Of a DNA stretch of 64,000 nucleotides, positions 44,701-59,700 are shown one piece after another; the stretch's first letter is position 1, and every line of letters begins with the position of its first letter. This DNA comes from Notospermus geniculatus (Eukaryota; Nemertea; Pilidiophora; Heteronemertea; Lineidae), in contig NMRB01001799.1 in NCBI GenBank assembly GCA_002633025.1, positions 45,428 to 109,427 on the forward strand, written 5' to 3'. A model generated the notes under the pieces. That model searched no databases, was not told the DNA's origin, and was given only the letters and a program-made list of their open reading frames with translations. A program made the translations under genes and the position numbers.

Positions 44701-47700
44701 ACCCGAGGGCCTAATGCGTATCCAATGAAGGAAAGGACAAAATTAATTTTGAGAAAAAGCATTTTTAAGAGCAACAATAGCCCCGGTTGGCCGCTCACCC
44801 TCTGGGGTAAAACCAGAGGAAAATGGAGGTTTCCAACACTTTTTTGAATAACCCCGATCCGGGGCTGAAACAGAAATAATGATCGTGCACATTCCTGGAA
44901 ATTAAAAACATTAGTCAAACAGACACAAATTCCAGGCGGCAAACCTTTCTGAACCTTTTCAACACATGTCAAATCTTATGTTGTCAAATCGTTTGCATCT
45001 TTTATGAAGTCAACAAAAACGTTTCTTCTCAATCTACTGATTTAGTCAACAAAACAGGAGACCAACACAAGAATTCAGTGACTTCGATTTTGTGACCAAA
45101 TTCATCGTTTCGACAGCCCCCCGCCATCTTGGATTTCCTGGCAACTCACACTTATAGCTGGTAGGCAAATATTTATCTCATGACTACTGACATGTTTTGG
45201 TGGCCTACCAGATAACCGTGCATGATTGAAATCTCCACCGAAACAAGATGGCGGAGCCGCCAAAATGATGAAGAAGCAATTTAGAATCATAAACACTTCA
45301 TCACATCAACTTACCTATCAGCAATGACTCTGCAACATTCATGTTTCCAGAGTCCGAGAAGGACTTTGGTATCCGTGACAACTGACGACAGGGTGTTGAT
45401 CATTCCCTGCCAGATACGGGACAGATCACGCAAGTTGAAGATGTAATGGAACTTGGCGGGTGTCGGCAGCATTTTGACCTGAAATGTACAACATTGATGA
45501 GAAAAAATGTTGCAATGTCAGGGTCGGGACATCAACTCCTGACTTCAGATATGGCCCACCGTCCGTCATCTCTGATGTTATTGTCATGCCCCCTGCTGCA
45601 AAGTGTTAAACATCCTGGCCACAAAATATTTGGGGTTTACAGTATCTGCTCCAAGACTTCTAGAACCTGATATCCTACAAACCTTTGTGAGCTGCCAGAG
45701 TCGGCGGGTGATAGGAACAAGTCGTGCGACCATCTCCCGTACGTCAGCACTGAAACCACGTTCCTCACAGAAATGGCCGGTGCCGATGACGTTGAAAATC
45801 TTATCAATGGAGGGATTGGATGGTAGGGAGCAGTTGAAGATCGTGAACTGACGTTTCAGACGTTCTGGAATATCGTTACGGCCGCCGCCGGGCTGGATCA
45901 TGGCCGCCATGAACTGGAAAGTGGACAAGAAAAGATGTAATTTAAAGCACTTTCCACTGGTGTACTGTCTCAAAGTGCTTCACATGATCACCCCAGTTTC
46001 CCAAGATAACTTTTGGTGAAACTTGAGGAACATCTCATTCAGCGCATCACTTTAGAGTACAAAGTAGTGACTTGACCCAGAATTGAACCTGTTGCCTCCT
46101 GGTCGTGGGTACAACATCAACCACTACACCAAGTCTCAACACTAGGCTCATAGAAGTCAGTTTCTTTACCTGCATGTCGACGATACTCGTGAAATCCCCA
46201 GGTTTCTCCAAGTTGTAGAATCCTTTCATCTCCATTAACTGTCGGACGATCTCATTGGCTACCTGGTCGCCCCATTCGTTGATGACCGGCATGTTGATAT
46301 CGTCAACGAACACAGTCATTTTCTTGCCGGCGGGAGGACCGTACGTGCTACCCATACGCTTGTCGACGTAACTTTCAATGGTACGCTGGAAAATTGTCAA
46401 TAAATATTTACTGGTAGTATTTCAAGAATCTTGACAAGTGAGATACTGGTGAAAGAAAGAAAATGGCCTCCGGGGCAAATTGAATGAAATGCTTACCTGG
46501 AACATGTAAGGAGTGGTAGCAGACGAGAAGTTGAAACTGCTGCCGATGTGAAGCTCAGGGTTGTATTTGCTCATGTAGCCATTCAACATGACCGTCTTGG
46601 CGGTACCCTGCTCACCGATCAGTAGAACCGCCTTCTCTTGTTTGGCGATGGTATCAATCAAGAACTCCGTCCTGACGTTGTCGACGTTTGGTACCAAGAT
46701 GCTGCTGTATTCGGGGGTGGAGTCGGAGGGGTAGTGGTACTCCTGGACTTTGCTGTTCCAATGCTGCCAGGTGCCTGCAAATTCGACATATTTGCGACAT
46801 GAATTAAATCGAGGCCTAGGTACCAAATTTGGTATTATCAGCTCTGTAGAGAACACTGGGCAACTTTAACGTACAGTAGGAGAAAACCAGAGTGCTTGAC
46901 AAAAAACTGCACTGTCAAAGAGATCACATGAAGGATGGGTTTGACTCAGGATGGAGTCCGACTGGGGATTGAACCTGGACTTCAGAGGTGACAGGCACCG
47001 ATCTTTCCTCTGCACCACTCTGACTCTTTATCTAAGAGATATAAACTTACCATCAGTCTCAACGAAGAAATCGAACATGGTAAACTCGCTACCCTCGGGA
47101 AGAGACGGCATATTCAATTTACTCTCGTGACCTCGTAAGAACTCCTCCATCTTAATACGATCGTCCAACTCAAGGAAAGCGCCGACGCTCCACATCAACG
47201 TGAAGACGAACAGACGCTCCATGTGCTCTTTGCTGACTCCGCCCTCTTTTTCTTCCTTCGACGGGATGAGACCCTCCAGCAGACGACAAGCCTGGAAAGA
47301 GCGAAAAAAGTAAACACAAGTCGTATGCTGCACTTCCACCAAAGGAACACCTTTAATACTTGAAATGCGAGTGCTTAAAAACCACCCAAGCACGTCCACC
47401 CATGAAGTCTATGGCTAAATACCTCCACAATGATATCAATCTAACTCACCTGGGCAATGACGAACGAATCCAGAACGACCATCTTGAAAACGAGATTCTG
47501 GGTGGCAAAGTTCATCAGGTCCGTGAAAACTGATTCAAACAGACTGAATATCATGTCACACTCCTGCGCCGAACGATGGTTTAACCAACCCTTCAATAAT
47601 GGCTGCCAGTCCAACCCTGACGGCGACATATACACCATCCCGTTTCTCGACACGGTAGCCGGGGAGGCGTTGTCGATATTGTGCGGCTCGAAGATGATTT

Positions 47701-50700
47701 TACAGTTGGGTGCCATTGGGATACGATCACCGTTAGCCAAGGTCAAAGTTTTGTTGTCGTCAAGCACAGAGTTCAAATTCTCAATCCAGATGGCGTCGAC
47801 AGGGCCGTCGAGGACCAACCAGACGTGTTCACCTTTCTTCGCGCGTAGCGTCCGCCTCCATAGAGTCGAGAATATACCGTCTGTCCAATCATTAGTGGCG
47901 ACGTCAAGACGCCCGAACATCTGCGGCGCTGTGATGGCTTTTGGGTTCATCCTCATCTCCCTGTGTGGTTCGCCACAGTCGGTCATAGCTTTCATTAGGA
48001 CGTGGATACAGCACGTCTTGCCGACACCAGATGGCCCCAAGGTCATCATACCATGACGTACCCTCTGCGTCTCAAACAACTGGATGAGTTTCAACACCCA
48101 TGATGGATGATTTACAAGTTTCATATCGTCAACGTTCTTCGCGATGGCGGCCTCGAGTTCTGGGTAGCCCGCTTTATCGAGGGTGATTCCTGGGAACAGA
48201 TCGTTGATCAGTGACAAGAAAAGTGGTTCGTCCTGGTCGACGAGTTTTGACAAGTTCATGTCTCGTAAAACTCTCATCACGATCGTCTGCTCCGTGTCGT
48301 CTGGGTTCTGGCGTTTGTTTGTTCCGAGGGTACGGAGAACAGACAGGATGTTCCTCAAACCGAAATCGTAGTGGACCTACGGAAGAGATAAAAGATGTTG
48401 TTTGATTTTTGATGTCAATGCCAGGCAAAGTGACAGCAAGTTGTCCTTAGAGAACCAAGTCACATGAGAAAAGTCTTGTGGAGAGCAGATCCGATAGCGT
48501 CTTCAACATACCTGTTTCGTCAACTGCTCCTCACAGAGTTTGTAAAGCGTGAAGAACTTTCTGGCGAGTACAATGTTGTCTTGGAAACCAACACTGGCCA
48601 ATTTGACACGGATGATGATCTGACGATCAGGCACCATCAAAACAACAGAAAATGTTTAGGTAACGCTGATTTTAGCTTTTTAGTAACTGAATAACAACAA
48701 CAACATATGTTGCAACATAGCAGACCCGTCACAAGTAGGCCGTAGCCAAGCTGATGCTCACGACAACTGCACGAAGGCCATCTAAACACGGCACCACCCA
48801 CCTCAATATCTTCCTTATTCGCCAAGAGCGGCGCTTCCAGAATATTCCTCAGTGTGAAATTCTCATTTTCGACATCGAAAACGTGCCCCGTCGTCTCCGC
48901 CATACGCTGCCAATGACGTGGTTTCATGGCTTTATTTGCCATAAGTTCAAGAAGCGGGACCATGTCATTGAAATCATCCACTGTTTTCTTCAGCTCTTCA
49001 AAGGCCGTCCACTCTTTTAGGGCTTTGGGAAGCTTCCGACATCTGAAATGGAAAAAGATATCGTTCATTGAGCTACCTCAGGAAACATCGGCACCTGTCA
49101 CCTCTGAGGTTCGAGGTTGGATCCCTGGCTGGACCAACTCTTCATGTGATAAAGAGGGTGACTCTACATGTATTTGACAACACTGGCTTTCCCCGGGCAC
49201 TCTGGACGCAAGGGCCCAGCGCGCCGCGTAGCGGCCAACAGCGAAGCTAGCCAAAGACTTTTCACGGGTCACTCAATAGAATTGGACTCATAGATGAAAT
49301 GCGTCTAATGTTCAGATGGAATATACCGGACGGTTGGTTCACGTTTTTAGTGGCTGTGAACGTAGATGGGTACATTATGTAGCGATATGCTGACAGATTT
49401 GCTGGGGACTTGCTCTGTGGATGTTGTAAAATGCGATTTTTGGAAGATTATTCTGATTTGTAACGTCATTCTAATTAACATAAAAATATGTTGAGTAGCT
49501 GGGATATGTTTATAAACATTTATTGAGCAGCCACCGTCATGACGTGGCCGGCTGGCGCATCGGTAGAGCGTCCGGCTCTGAATCCGGGGCGCCGGGTTCG
49601 AGCCTTGCGATAGGAATTTTTTCACGTGTCTGTTTCTCTGTTTATTTTTTTTGCTGAAAACGTTTAGTCGCAGGATGAATATCTCCCCAGCCCTTCCATT
49701 TCCCTACAAATCTGCATTTGCTAATAAATACTTATAACCACAGATCCCTGTCAGCTGCCCTGCATCAGAGAGACTTTTCACTAAAGTCTCTCTGAATGCA
49801 GGGCAGCTGACTACCATCCACATTCCCCTCCCAGTCACCAAAAATATCAACACCACAACTAACGTTCAAGACTACTGGTTTCCTCCTGTTGTATATCAAA
49901 TTTGCTCTATTTCAGCTACAGAGAATGGAATGCGGTGTTCGGCGATTTCAAATTGCAAAATTGACAAGGTATACCTGTTCTGGAACTCCTGCAGCTCAAC
50001 GTTAATCTTCTCAATGTCCACATCACCCCACAGCACATCATAATAACTGTTGACCGTGTCAATTACATCGTTGTACAACCCATACAACTTCTGCAGCAGG
50101 TTCAACTCCTTCTTGATCTGTAGAAGTTCAGGGTAGGCCGTGACCTGAAGACCGAAGAGTTCCTCGCCGCCTGTGTACGTGATGTATTCGCGGAACAGAG
50201 TATCGAATCTGTTTTGGAAGATGATCAGGCGGTCGGATGCTTCGCGTGGAGGTACACCCGCTACCATCGGCCCCGTCTAAAATAACAAAATAACGAATAT
50301 GATTTGAATATGATGGAGGTGAAGATCAGTCTGCTAAAGTATATCATCTGCTGAAAGGTGTCGTCTAATAATGTTTCCCCACTTTACGATTTTTACTGGT
50401 TGTATCAAAACAAAGAACTTTCACTCAATGTGGCAATGTTTTTTTTCAAATTTGCGGTATCTAAAGTGTTGTGACATTTGCAAACTTACGTCATTGTAGT
50501 CCGTATAGAATTTGCTGCAATCCTTAACAAACACTTCAACATTATCGATGAGTTCGGTACGGAAGTTGGGTTGGATTTTCAACAGGTATGTCTGGACCTC
50601 TGACGCCTGCACCTGGAGTTTCTCCCACGAGTACCTGATGGTATCCACGCGTTCCGCCTCCTCTCGCGGTACTGGCAACTCGTGTTTGTTCAACATGGCG

Positions 50701-53700
50701 TACGATTCCTCGATCGGCATGATGCCCATGTCGATGCGAATCTCATTATTGCGGATCTCCTTAAGCGCTGCCATGGCGATCCTGATGTCATCGAGATCCT
50801 TGATTGGTCGGGAGAGTTTCTTGCCGAGTTCGTCGATGAATTCAACCGTTTCGTCCATCTCGGTGCGGTATTTGGTGTTGCACGCTTTACCGTAGTGAAG
50901 TCGCCACGCTTTAGTCTCGGTTAGGAGACCAAACTTCAGGTTTTCTGTTGAAGAAAGAAGAAATGATGACTTCACAGGAATCAAGACCATGGCCTCTCGG
51001 TCACAAGTCTAACAGTCTAACCACTACACCACCACCACCCAATCCCACTGTAATTTGGGGTAAATCTTCTGTTGTTTTGAATTTAAGTGACATATTGGGT
51101 TATTTACAGATTTTTTCTCTCAAAACAAAGGAAGAGAAGGTTTAAAATCTGTTCTGACCTGTGTACAAAGCGATCGCGCCGACGTCGTACCACTCCGGCT
51201 CCGACATAATCTCCTTCTCCATGTCCTCATAATGGCGTATCATACCCTCGAACTCAGAGAGCTTGGGATCCTGTTTCATGAATTCGGCTAAGTCCTCATC
51301 GCGGTCTTTCTCCCACAGGATGCTGTAGTGGGCGAAGTTGTCAAGGGCGGTCGTCACCTCCTGAAAGAACGTAATTACAGAATGATCAGGGTGGCATGGG
51401 GAAGGGTATCGATTTTGAAAAACCCATTTTACGATTGATAATCAATGCTATTTGACCATGATTTACTTCACTTCTTGGATCTTCTAGAAAGTGCCTGAGG
51501 AAGACCCCGATTGGGGTCGAAAATTTGCGAGATTCAGAGACGACCTTTGTGTTATATCATTTTATGTGTAGATCTTTGTGCTTTATTTTGGATATCTGAC
51601 CATGATTTGCAATGCTTTTTGATACAACACTTTTCACTGTAATACAGTCTGAAAGCACTTCATATCATTATGCTAGTCTCTCCAGAAACTTTTCTGTGGA
51701 ACTCAAGGAGCAGCTCATTCAGCACATCACTTGATCCTTTCAGACCAGTTGAGAATACAAAGTGGTGACTCGCCTGAGAATCGAACCCTCAACATCTTGT
51801 AAACAGGTCCGAAGAAAGCATACCTTCTTTGTAGAATTGATTGATGTAGAAAGAAGCGACGCCAACTTAGAGACCTCCTTGTTCTCAGAAACGTTCTTAA
51901 AATAGTTATTCTTCTGGTCCTTGGTAACCATGGAGACCTGCGTTGCCTCCTTATCCCGACCACGTGTCACCAAATCGCTGCGGGAGCTCTCTGAAGGGAC
52001 ATTACTCGTGATGCTGTTACGCCTCTCGAAGTTATCCGAGGCAGAACCAGGCCGGTTCTCGGTCTGTTTACGATCCTTACTCCAGAGGGAGACACCCTTG
52101 GACACGCCGATGACCATCTGGGCGGCCTTATTAACAGCTTGCTGTACCTCGTCTAGAGCTGGCTGCATCACGATGTTGGGTATCGAGAGGGTGGCATTCG
52201 TGCGGAAGAAGGGCCGGCTATCCTTCTTTACGTCACCCTTGCTGCTGTCTGAAAAGAGAAAGACGACCCCTGGCTAATTTTCAGACATTCTGGATTTTCT
52301 CTTTTATGGACTCTTGATCTCGGTATAAAAGGTGTCTGTAATGAAGAGGTTCATTGATAACCTCAAACTCACCAATATAATGCACCATTGAACTAGATGT
52401 AATTCTCTTCCTCAGCGCCTCCAGCGTGTTCCGTGTGACCTTGAGAAGGGCGTCAAGGTTACGATGGTTGAAATGATTCAGAAGGTCGTTTGCAGCCTCC
52501 TCGATGTTTTCTTTCATCTCCTTCTTCTTCTTGGCTGCTCCTTCAAGGGGTTTGGCCTTGCGCGGGCCCTTAGGGCTTCCTGAACCGTGGGAACCGGTAG
52601 GACTCTTTCGGCTACCCTTCTCTGTTTCTGAAATTGAAAAGTTCAAGATTGAATCCACGGTCAAGTCACAAATTGTTCAAGATCAGCAACACTCTATCAC
52701 CTGAAGAGAGTCACATCAAAAGTCAGGTTTGCACTGCTCGCCATCGTTGGGCGATGTCGGATGACAACGGACGATGGCGCCCAATGACGGTCGACTGCAA
52801 TGAAACTGTTAACAGCCACACGCCACGTACACAAACTTGGCAGCGATCACAGTCGGGTTGCAACATGAGATGAAGAAATGAGACCGAAGTGTAAACCCAC
52901 CGTCAGTGGGTACCAAAAGATTCTGAACTTCACAGAGAAGCGTGCTAACACCGTGGCGCCCCTGACTTTCTCCAACTCACCTTCATCATCCCCCTCCTCC
53001 TCAAACTCATCCCTGTACTCATCCTCATCCTCAATGATACAGAGCATGTTGATGAGTTCGTTGGCAGCATCCTCAACATTGATGGACTTGGACTGAAGAG
53101 TCTGCGCCCCGCGAGCACATAACATCTGCAGAGTAAATTTTGTCATAATAATAACATTTCTGACAATAACGTGGAGCACCGAATACGGCTCTACTCACTC
53201 TATAGATCATATTGGTGGAATTCATGCATGACAGAAGAAAACTGGAGTACCCGCAAATAGCCTGTGCAGTGGAAGAGAGTTGCCCTCTCTATGACACGAA
53301 CAGTGGTGCCGACTGGTGATCAAACCCAGAACCTCAGACATGACAGGTGCTGATATTTCAACTGCACCCCTTGGACAGCCCACAGCAGGGAACAAGTTTG
53401 GAAAACCAGTGAAAAATTTAGTGAAGAAAATCATAACCATACCTGAGTGTTTTCAAGGAATTTTTCGACCGACCATGGTTCATCTTCAGGCAGTTCACAG
53501 AGTGTTGACATGCTCATCTCGCGAAGTACGGCATCAATTCGGAACTCAACCAGATCGTTGGCACGATCCATGAGAAGCTCAAGGTCAGCAAGTGCAGCAT
53601 ACACACCTGGAAAGAACAAACAAGGATATGAAATACACTGAAGCCTCTATCATGGCCACCCTCTTTTCAAATTGTCCATGGTATAACTTGAGGTTTTTTT

Positions 53701-56700
53701 GTCTTGGAGTGACATGGCGAAAGACCATAAACTACTTGTTCACAACTTGTGCAAACACAGCTTAGATTTGCCTACACATCTGGTGTCCTCCCGACAGAGG
53801 TGTCCGTTAAGAGAGGTCCCTTACCTTCGACGAACTTGTCCACATTCATAGACGTCCACATCATCATCGTGATACCAGGTTCAATGGCGGCGTCAACTTT
53901 GCTGATGTGCGGCACCATCAACGGGTCAAATGCAGCGGGAATCTTGGTACGGACGCGAGAATTCTCTTGCAGCATCAACTGTGAGGAGAAAAATGCTCAT
54001 AAATACCAGTCAAAAGTTGCGTACTTTCCTATTTTGCGGCAATGTTTCCCGTAAGAATGTTACACCAAATGAGACAAAGGCAAATTCTCACTTACATTCA
54101 ACGCATTGTAATTATCTTTGAAGTGTCCTTGCTTGAGACGAAGAGTTTTGGCAGATTGTGGGATATCGAGTCCAAGACGTGTCATGCACTCCGTCTCCCT
54201 GATCAAGGTCAAGATCTGGGGGTCAAAGTTCACATACAGCTGACCCGTCTCTGGGTGACGGACTAGAAGGGAAGCTTGAAGTCCAGACTTTGCTGCTTCA
54301 ACCTGGAAAAGAGAAGCAGGTACTTGGAGCAATGGGATACCCGCGTGACAAACTTTGCTACGCGGTGGCGGTGCGAGCGATTGACCCGTCGCAACGTCAT
54401 TGACGTCATTTTAGGTGTTGACGTTGCGTCATGAAAAAGTGATCTGTACATTCAAGCTGTACATTCTTCTACAGGAATAATGAGACAAAAACGTTGCTTT
54501 TATCGCCAATCTATCTCCTCATTTTAAGGAAAAAAGCAAGGAGATTAAAGAAATTTTCATCAGCTACACAATGATGTAAAGTTTACTGTCAGGCGACCAA
54601 CAGAAACAGGTTATTTTCACACCAGAAATAAATGGAAATAACGTTAGAAAAAAGAAACTTCGGGTACATCGCTCGCAGCGCCACGTCGTGACGTTAGTTC
54701 CGCGGGTACCTCATTACTTCAGAAGTTACTTATCAAATGCTTCTGAATTTTCGTTGCCATAGTCTTCCTGCTGCAGTGTTCCCCAGAAAATATTTCAATA
54801 TTACAATCCCTTACCTGTCTGAGCCAACCCCGATGGTAAAGCACTTCAAATTCTAGGAGCACCTTTGCCAGTTTGTTGTAGTTCCTGATGATCTTCTTGG
54901 CGTCTGAGCCCTGCAGCAGGTTGGGGCGCTGCTGGAACAGCTCCATGGGCTCCTGGATGCGCCGGTAAAGCTGGCGCGCCCATGCGATCTTACCTAGGGA
55001 AGAATTAAGAGATTGAAATAAAAGCCTATCATTGAAGACTGGGCCTGACTAGGGAATGAACCTGAAGCTTCAGTGGTGACGGGTACCGGTCTTGCCACTA
55101 TGCCATCTTTTTGACATGATTCTAGTTCTACTAACCTGCAATAGGTGGCAGATCTCTTGCCACTGGTGGGTCGCTCTTATTTTTCTGATAAATCTTTGAC
55201 ACCATCTCAATATCTCGGCCGTAGTGTGACAAAATCCTGGCGTATTTCTCGTGAATTCCAAGATTGGGTAGCGCAAGGCGTTCAAACTTTCTCAGCATCC
55301 AGAGAGCACGTTGTGTGTTGCTGATCCGTTCAAAACGTTGGTCCATGAAGGTACAGATGGACAGCTGAAAAAAATTGACAATGATTATCACTGACTTGCT
55401 CGTGTTCATTTCAACCATTGAGCCTAGATATATGACGGAACCCAGAACCTCCGAAGTGAAGGTGCCGATGCTTCCATTGCACTACACTCTGACAGCCCAA
55501 TAGCGGTTAATGTAGATGATCTTTAGTTTCCAACTTACATGGAGTTCTTGAATCTGTCTCTTGAACTCCTCAAAGTCAGAATCAAACTCCGTCTTCCGAT
55601 GGTCAAGGTAGTCATACGGTTTCTTCTTCATCGATGTCACGATCACGTTGAACTTGGCAGCAACCATTTCCATTCCTGGTGACAGAAACAAAGTCATTTT
55701 AATTCGAGAGCCAGGTATCTCTGGGGACCAACGACAAACTTTTACTGGCAATCTGCCATACATGGTTCCAAATTTTTGCCCAAGACTTGAGTGGCAGTAA
55801 AGATGTTAAGAAGTGTTCGTAGCAAGTCTGGAAGACTGGACAACCTACCTTCAATCTTTGAGTCAGGTAGATGGGAGTACACCTCCATTGTGTTAAACAT
55901 GTCAATGATTTTCGTCAAACGACGGCAGAACGTGTCAAATTTGCCAAAAATGTACATTTCTGAGAATTCAAATTGTCTTTCTTCTGGATTCTCCTCCAGT
56001 TTTTTCTTCGTTTTATGGAAGCACCGCTGGTATTCCTTGTTCAGCGCGATACAGTCATTTAATTTTTTTATCACCTCCTCATTTGGCTGTGTCCAGATGG
56101 TTTCGGAGCGATCGACTGTGATGTATGCTTTGCAAGCTGTGATCATTTGGTTTGTAATCTGAGGAAAAGAGAGGAGATTATCATGATAAGCGATCCACGT
56201 CCAATTTTGGGGTACCGGTACCACCGAATGATCTATACAGGGCAGTAGAACTTAAAGTCAGCACAAAAGATGACAATACCTTGACAAAGAGTGACGTCAT
56301 CCTCTCTGACGTGTTGTAGTATCGTGAGATGCTGTGAATCATACGGATAGCGTTGATAAGTCCTGGGATGCCCTCCATCATGCCGACAGGGTCGCTGTTA
56401 TACAGGGGGTCGCAGAACTTCTCCAGGGTGTACAGGAACTTGACGTTGTCTCGTGCCTCGTTGGCGGAGTCTGTGATTCTCTTGTCCAACTCTTGCCACG
56501 TCTGGAAACAAAACAGAGATCGTCAGAGGCAGGGGCGGATCCAAGGGAGGCATGCCGGCGCAGTTTCCTCCAAATTATCAAAAATACCGGCCTGCATCAA
56601 TTGAAACTGATTCAACTCGACATACCTTCAAAGTCTTGGACTTTGCTTGCTGCATGACGCCAAGAACGGCCTTGACCTCTTGACCTTTGATCTGATCTAA

Positions 56701-59700
56701 TAAATAATTGAACTTTGACATGCGTTTCTTCCAGTGGTCCAACTCGGCGCGTGGACCAATGTCGTCTGCTTCACGTCTCATCTGCTCGCTCTCAGCCAAC
56801 ACCTGTTCGATCTGTCGAACCCAAACATGGATGCAGTCTTCAATGTATCCGAGCGACTCAGTGCTATTGGCAACCATGATGCAGTCAGAATGGGTCTGGA
56901 TCTTTGAGAGATCGTACGTCTCACAAGGTCTCAACGACACTTTTTCTTCGAGGCTTTCTTGGGCACCTGGAGAGGACATAAACATGTTTATGAATGAAAT
57001 ACACAGCTGCAGATTCACTCCACATTATTACCCCAGTCTCTCCAGAAACTTTTCTGGGAACTCATGAGGAACTCATTCAGTTGAGAGGGCAAAATGGCAA
57101 CTCAACAGGGAGTCGAACCTGTGGCCTCTTAGTCATGAATCTGATACTCGAGCACTACACCACCCAGCTCCTACATAACAGCAATTCACTACCATAAATG
57201 ACATTTTTGGTGATCTGCTCTCTATTTTTTGAGTGTCATACTGAATAAATAACCCAAGAGGCCATTTTCAAAGTACCGGTACACAATGTTCAGAACATTT
57301 GAGAATATTTACTGATCTTGTTGACTTTAGGAATCATGTTTAAAACATGACACAACACCGATATGTGGCTGTGTGCTGTAGTCATGGCTGGTCTATACAC
57401 AACAAACATGACAAACACGCAAACCTGCCTGTGTGCTGTAGGGCCTACAAGGACAGGGCCGACATTTGAAGCTTAGAGGAAGTCTCGGACATGATCTGAG
57501 CATTTAGGCCAATGTTGAGTTTTCCATCTTCATTACCGAAGCACAGCTTAAAACAGCATAACTAGGCCTATGTTTGTGAAAGGGCAACAGTACTCATATA
57601 CTTACCAAAGCACAACTAGGCCTAGTTTGAGAGGCGAAGAACAACCTCACTAAAATTATAACATACCAGTAGGCCCTATAGAATTGCACTCACCAACAAG
57701 AACAGACACAAATGAATCGAGTGTGTTTAGAAAGTCCGTCCGGATTTGTGATCCATCCTGGTCATTTAGTTTTCCCCAGTTTGCCTGCATCTTCCTCAGC
57801 GATGGGATGAAGAAGCTGGACAGAAGATGTTCGACGGCGTGAAGAAGTCCCTTCCCATTCGCCATGCCAGAATTCGTGTCCAAGATCATGAAATTCACCT
57901 CCTGAAATTCAACAATTTACCAAATTGATTCTAAGTTGCCCTGGAATGAATTGTCTGGGTAAGAGTTGTCCAATGTGTACCCTATGTGCGTACCGGTACA
58001 ACAAATTTTGAACCTTTTTGACTTCAAATATGGCTGCCAGTCGGCCATCTTGAAAATGTGAGTTTAGCCAGTAGGCACTATCTCATGAAGAACAGCAGCT
58101 AGAATGTTTAACTTGCAATTGCTCTGGGTACAAAAAACACCGGTAAAATCACTCCTCCAACAACACTGACCTTGGTAATCGAGCCATCTGTGATTTCAGC
58201 AGACGGGTTACTCCTTGTGAAGATCAAACACATCCCGTGCAGCGGGACGTCTCGGCCATTTGTAACAAATACTTTGGGTTTGGTGGATTTTGCTGGTCGG
58301 TTGGTGGGAGGCCCGAGACGTAGATGGTCCGCAGCTGAAATCAAAAACAAAATGGTGCTTTATTTTTCCTGATTACAGACGTCAAAATCAACAGAAAGGA
58401 TAATCTGGGGTTGAAGTTTAGAATTGAGGAGATGTCAAGTTCAACGTCACAGTCTCATCTCAAAGGGTGCATAATTCCATTCCCTGGTCTATGTGGAATA
58501 ATAGAAATTGCATTCACTCGTGTAGTTTTATCAACAGCAAGCAGGTCAAAACATTGTAAAAACGGACATCAGATACATTGGAGGTAGTTTTGAAACAGTA
58601 CAAAAACAGCTGTAGTTGTTCTGGACTTGAGGTACCGTACACTGAAAGCTGAGAAAAAGCTGCAGTTGGTTCAGGACTTGAGGTGCACTGAAAGCCGAGA
58701 AACAGCTCTAGTTGATTCTCTGGACTTGAGGTACACTGAAGCCCGAGAAACAGCTGTAGTTGATTCTGGACTTGAGGTACCGGGTACACTGAAGCCTAAG
58801 AAACGGCTGTAGTTGATTCTGGACTTGAGGTACCGGTACACTGAAAGCTGACAAACAGCTGTAGTTGGTTCTGGATTTGTGGTACATTGAAAGCTGAGAA
58901 AAAGCTGCAGTTGGTTCTGGACTTGAGGTGCACTGAAAGTTTTAGTTGGTTCAGGACTTGTGGTACATTGAAAGCCAAGAAACAGCTGTAGTTGGTTCAG
59001 GACTTGTGGTACATTGAAAGCCAAGAAACAGCTGTAGTTGGTTCAGGACTTGTGGTACATTGAAAGCTCACGATGCAAAGACAGCTGAACGAAAGCAAGG
59101 GACGGACACATCACATCCATGCAGTAAAAGGGTTAAAAATATTACTTGTTGATGTGCGGCGAGCTATGTCTGCCTGGGTCCGTGGGGTGAATTTGAATTC
59201 TACATTCACTGGAAAATAGAATTAGCAACCGATCAATTCTCGGTCGCCAAGGGTTACAATTATGGAGAGTATCACCATGGTTACCGAGCGCCATCTTATT
59301 TGAAAAGTTCGGCAACTCTTGTGGGGAAACTTGATTGAGTTTGATTGCTACTTTAGGGTACTGGGGTAACTCGAGTTGGACTTATGCAACAAATGGACTT
59401 GACCACAATGAAAGCCACAGCCAATCTTCTGCATAGATTGTTGCGAAAAGCCAGAAACCACTCAACGCAATACATCACACATTGAATATATTCAGAGTAT
59501 TGCCACTAATTGATTTTGTTCTAAAATTTATCGCTCAGGTATTGCGGTTCAAAACGGCGACTTCATGAATACGGTTGTCCTTAGCGACCCTGTAAACACT
59601 GACGAGCGATATGGTATGTGATTCACTAGAATGGTATCAGTAATCTACAAATGCTATAGAAAGTAAAAGGCCACTTGTACCACTATAAGCTGGCCGTGTT

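Noticed and set aside
49545-49617. Functional tRNA-Gln(CTG) gene
   Set aside because: Eight-base anticodon loop and unpaired T stem; fits a pseudogene or SINE head.
58514-59024. Overlapping repetitive frames on both strands
   Set aside because: All derive from the intronic minisatellite.
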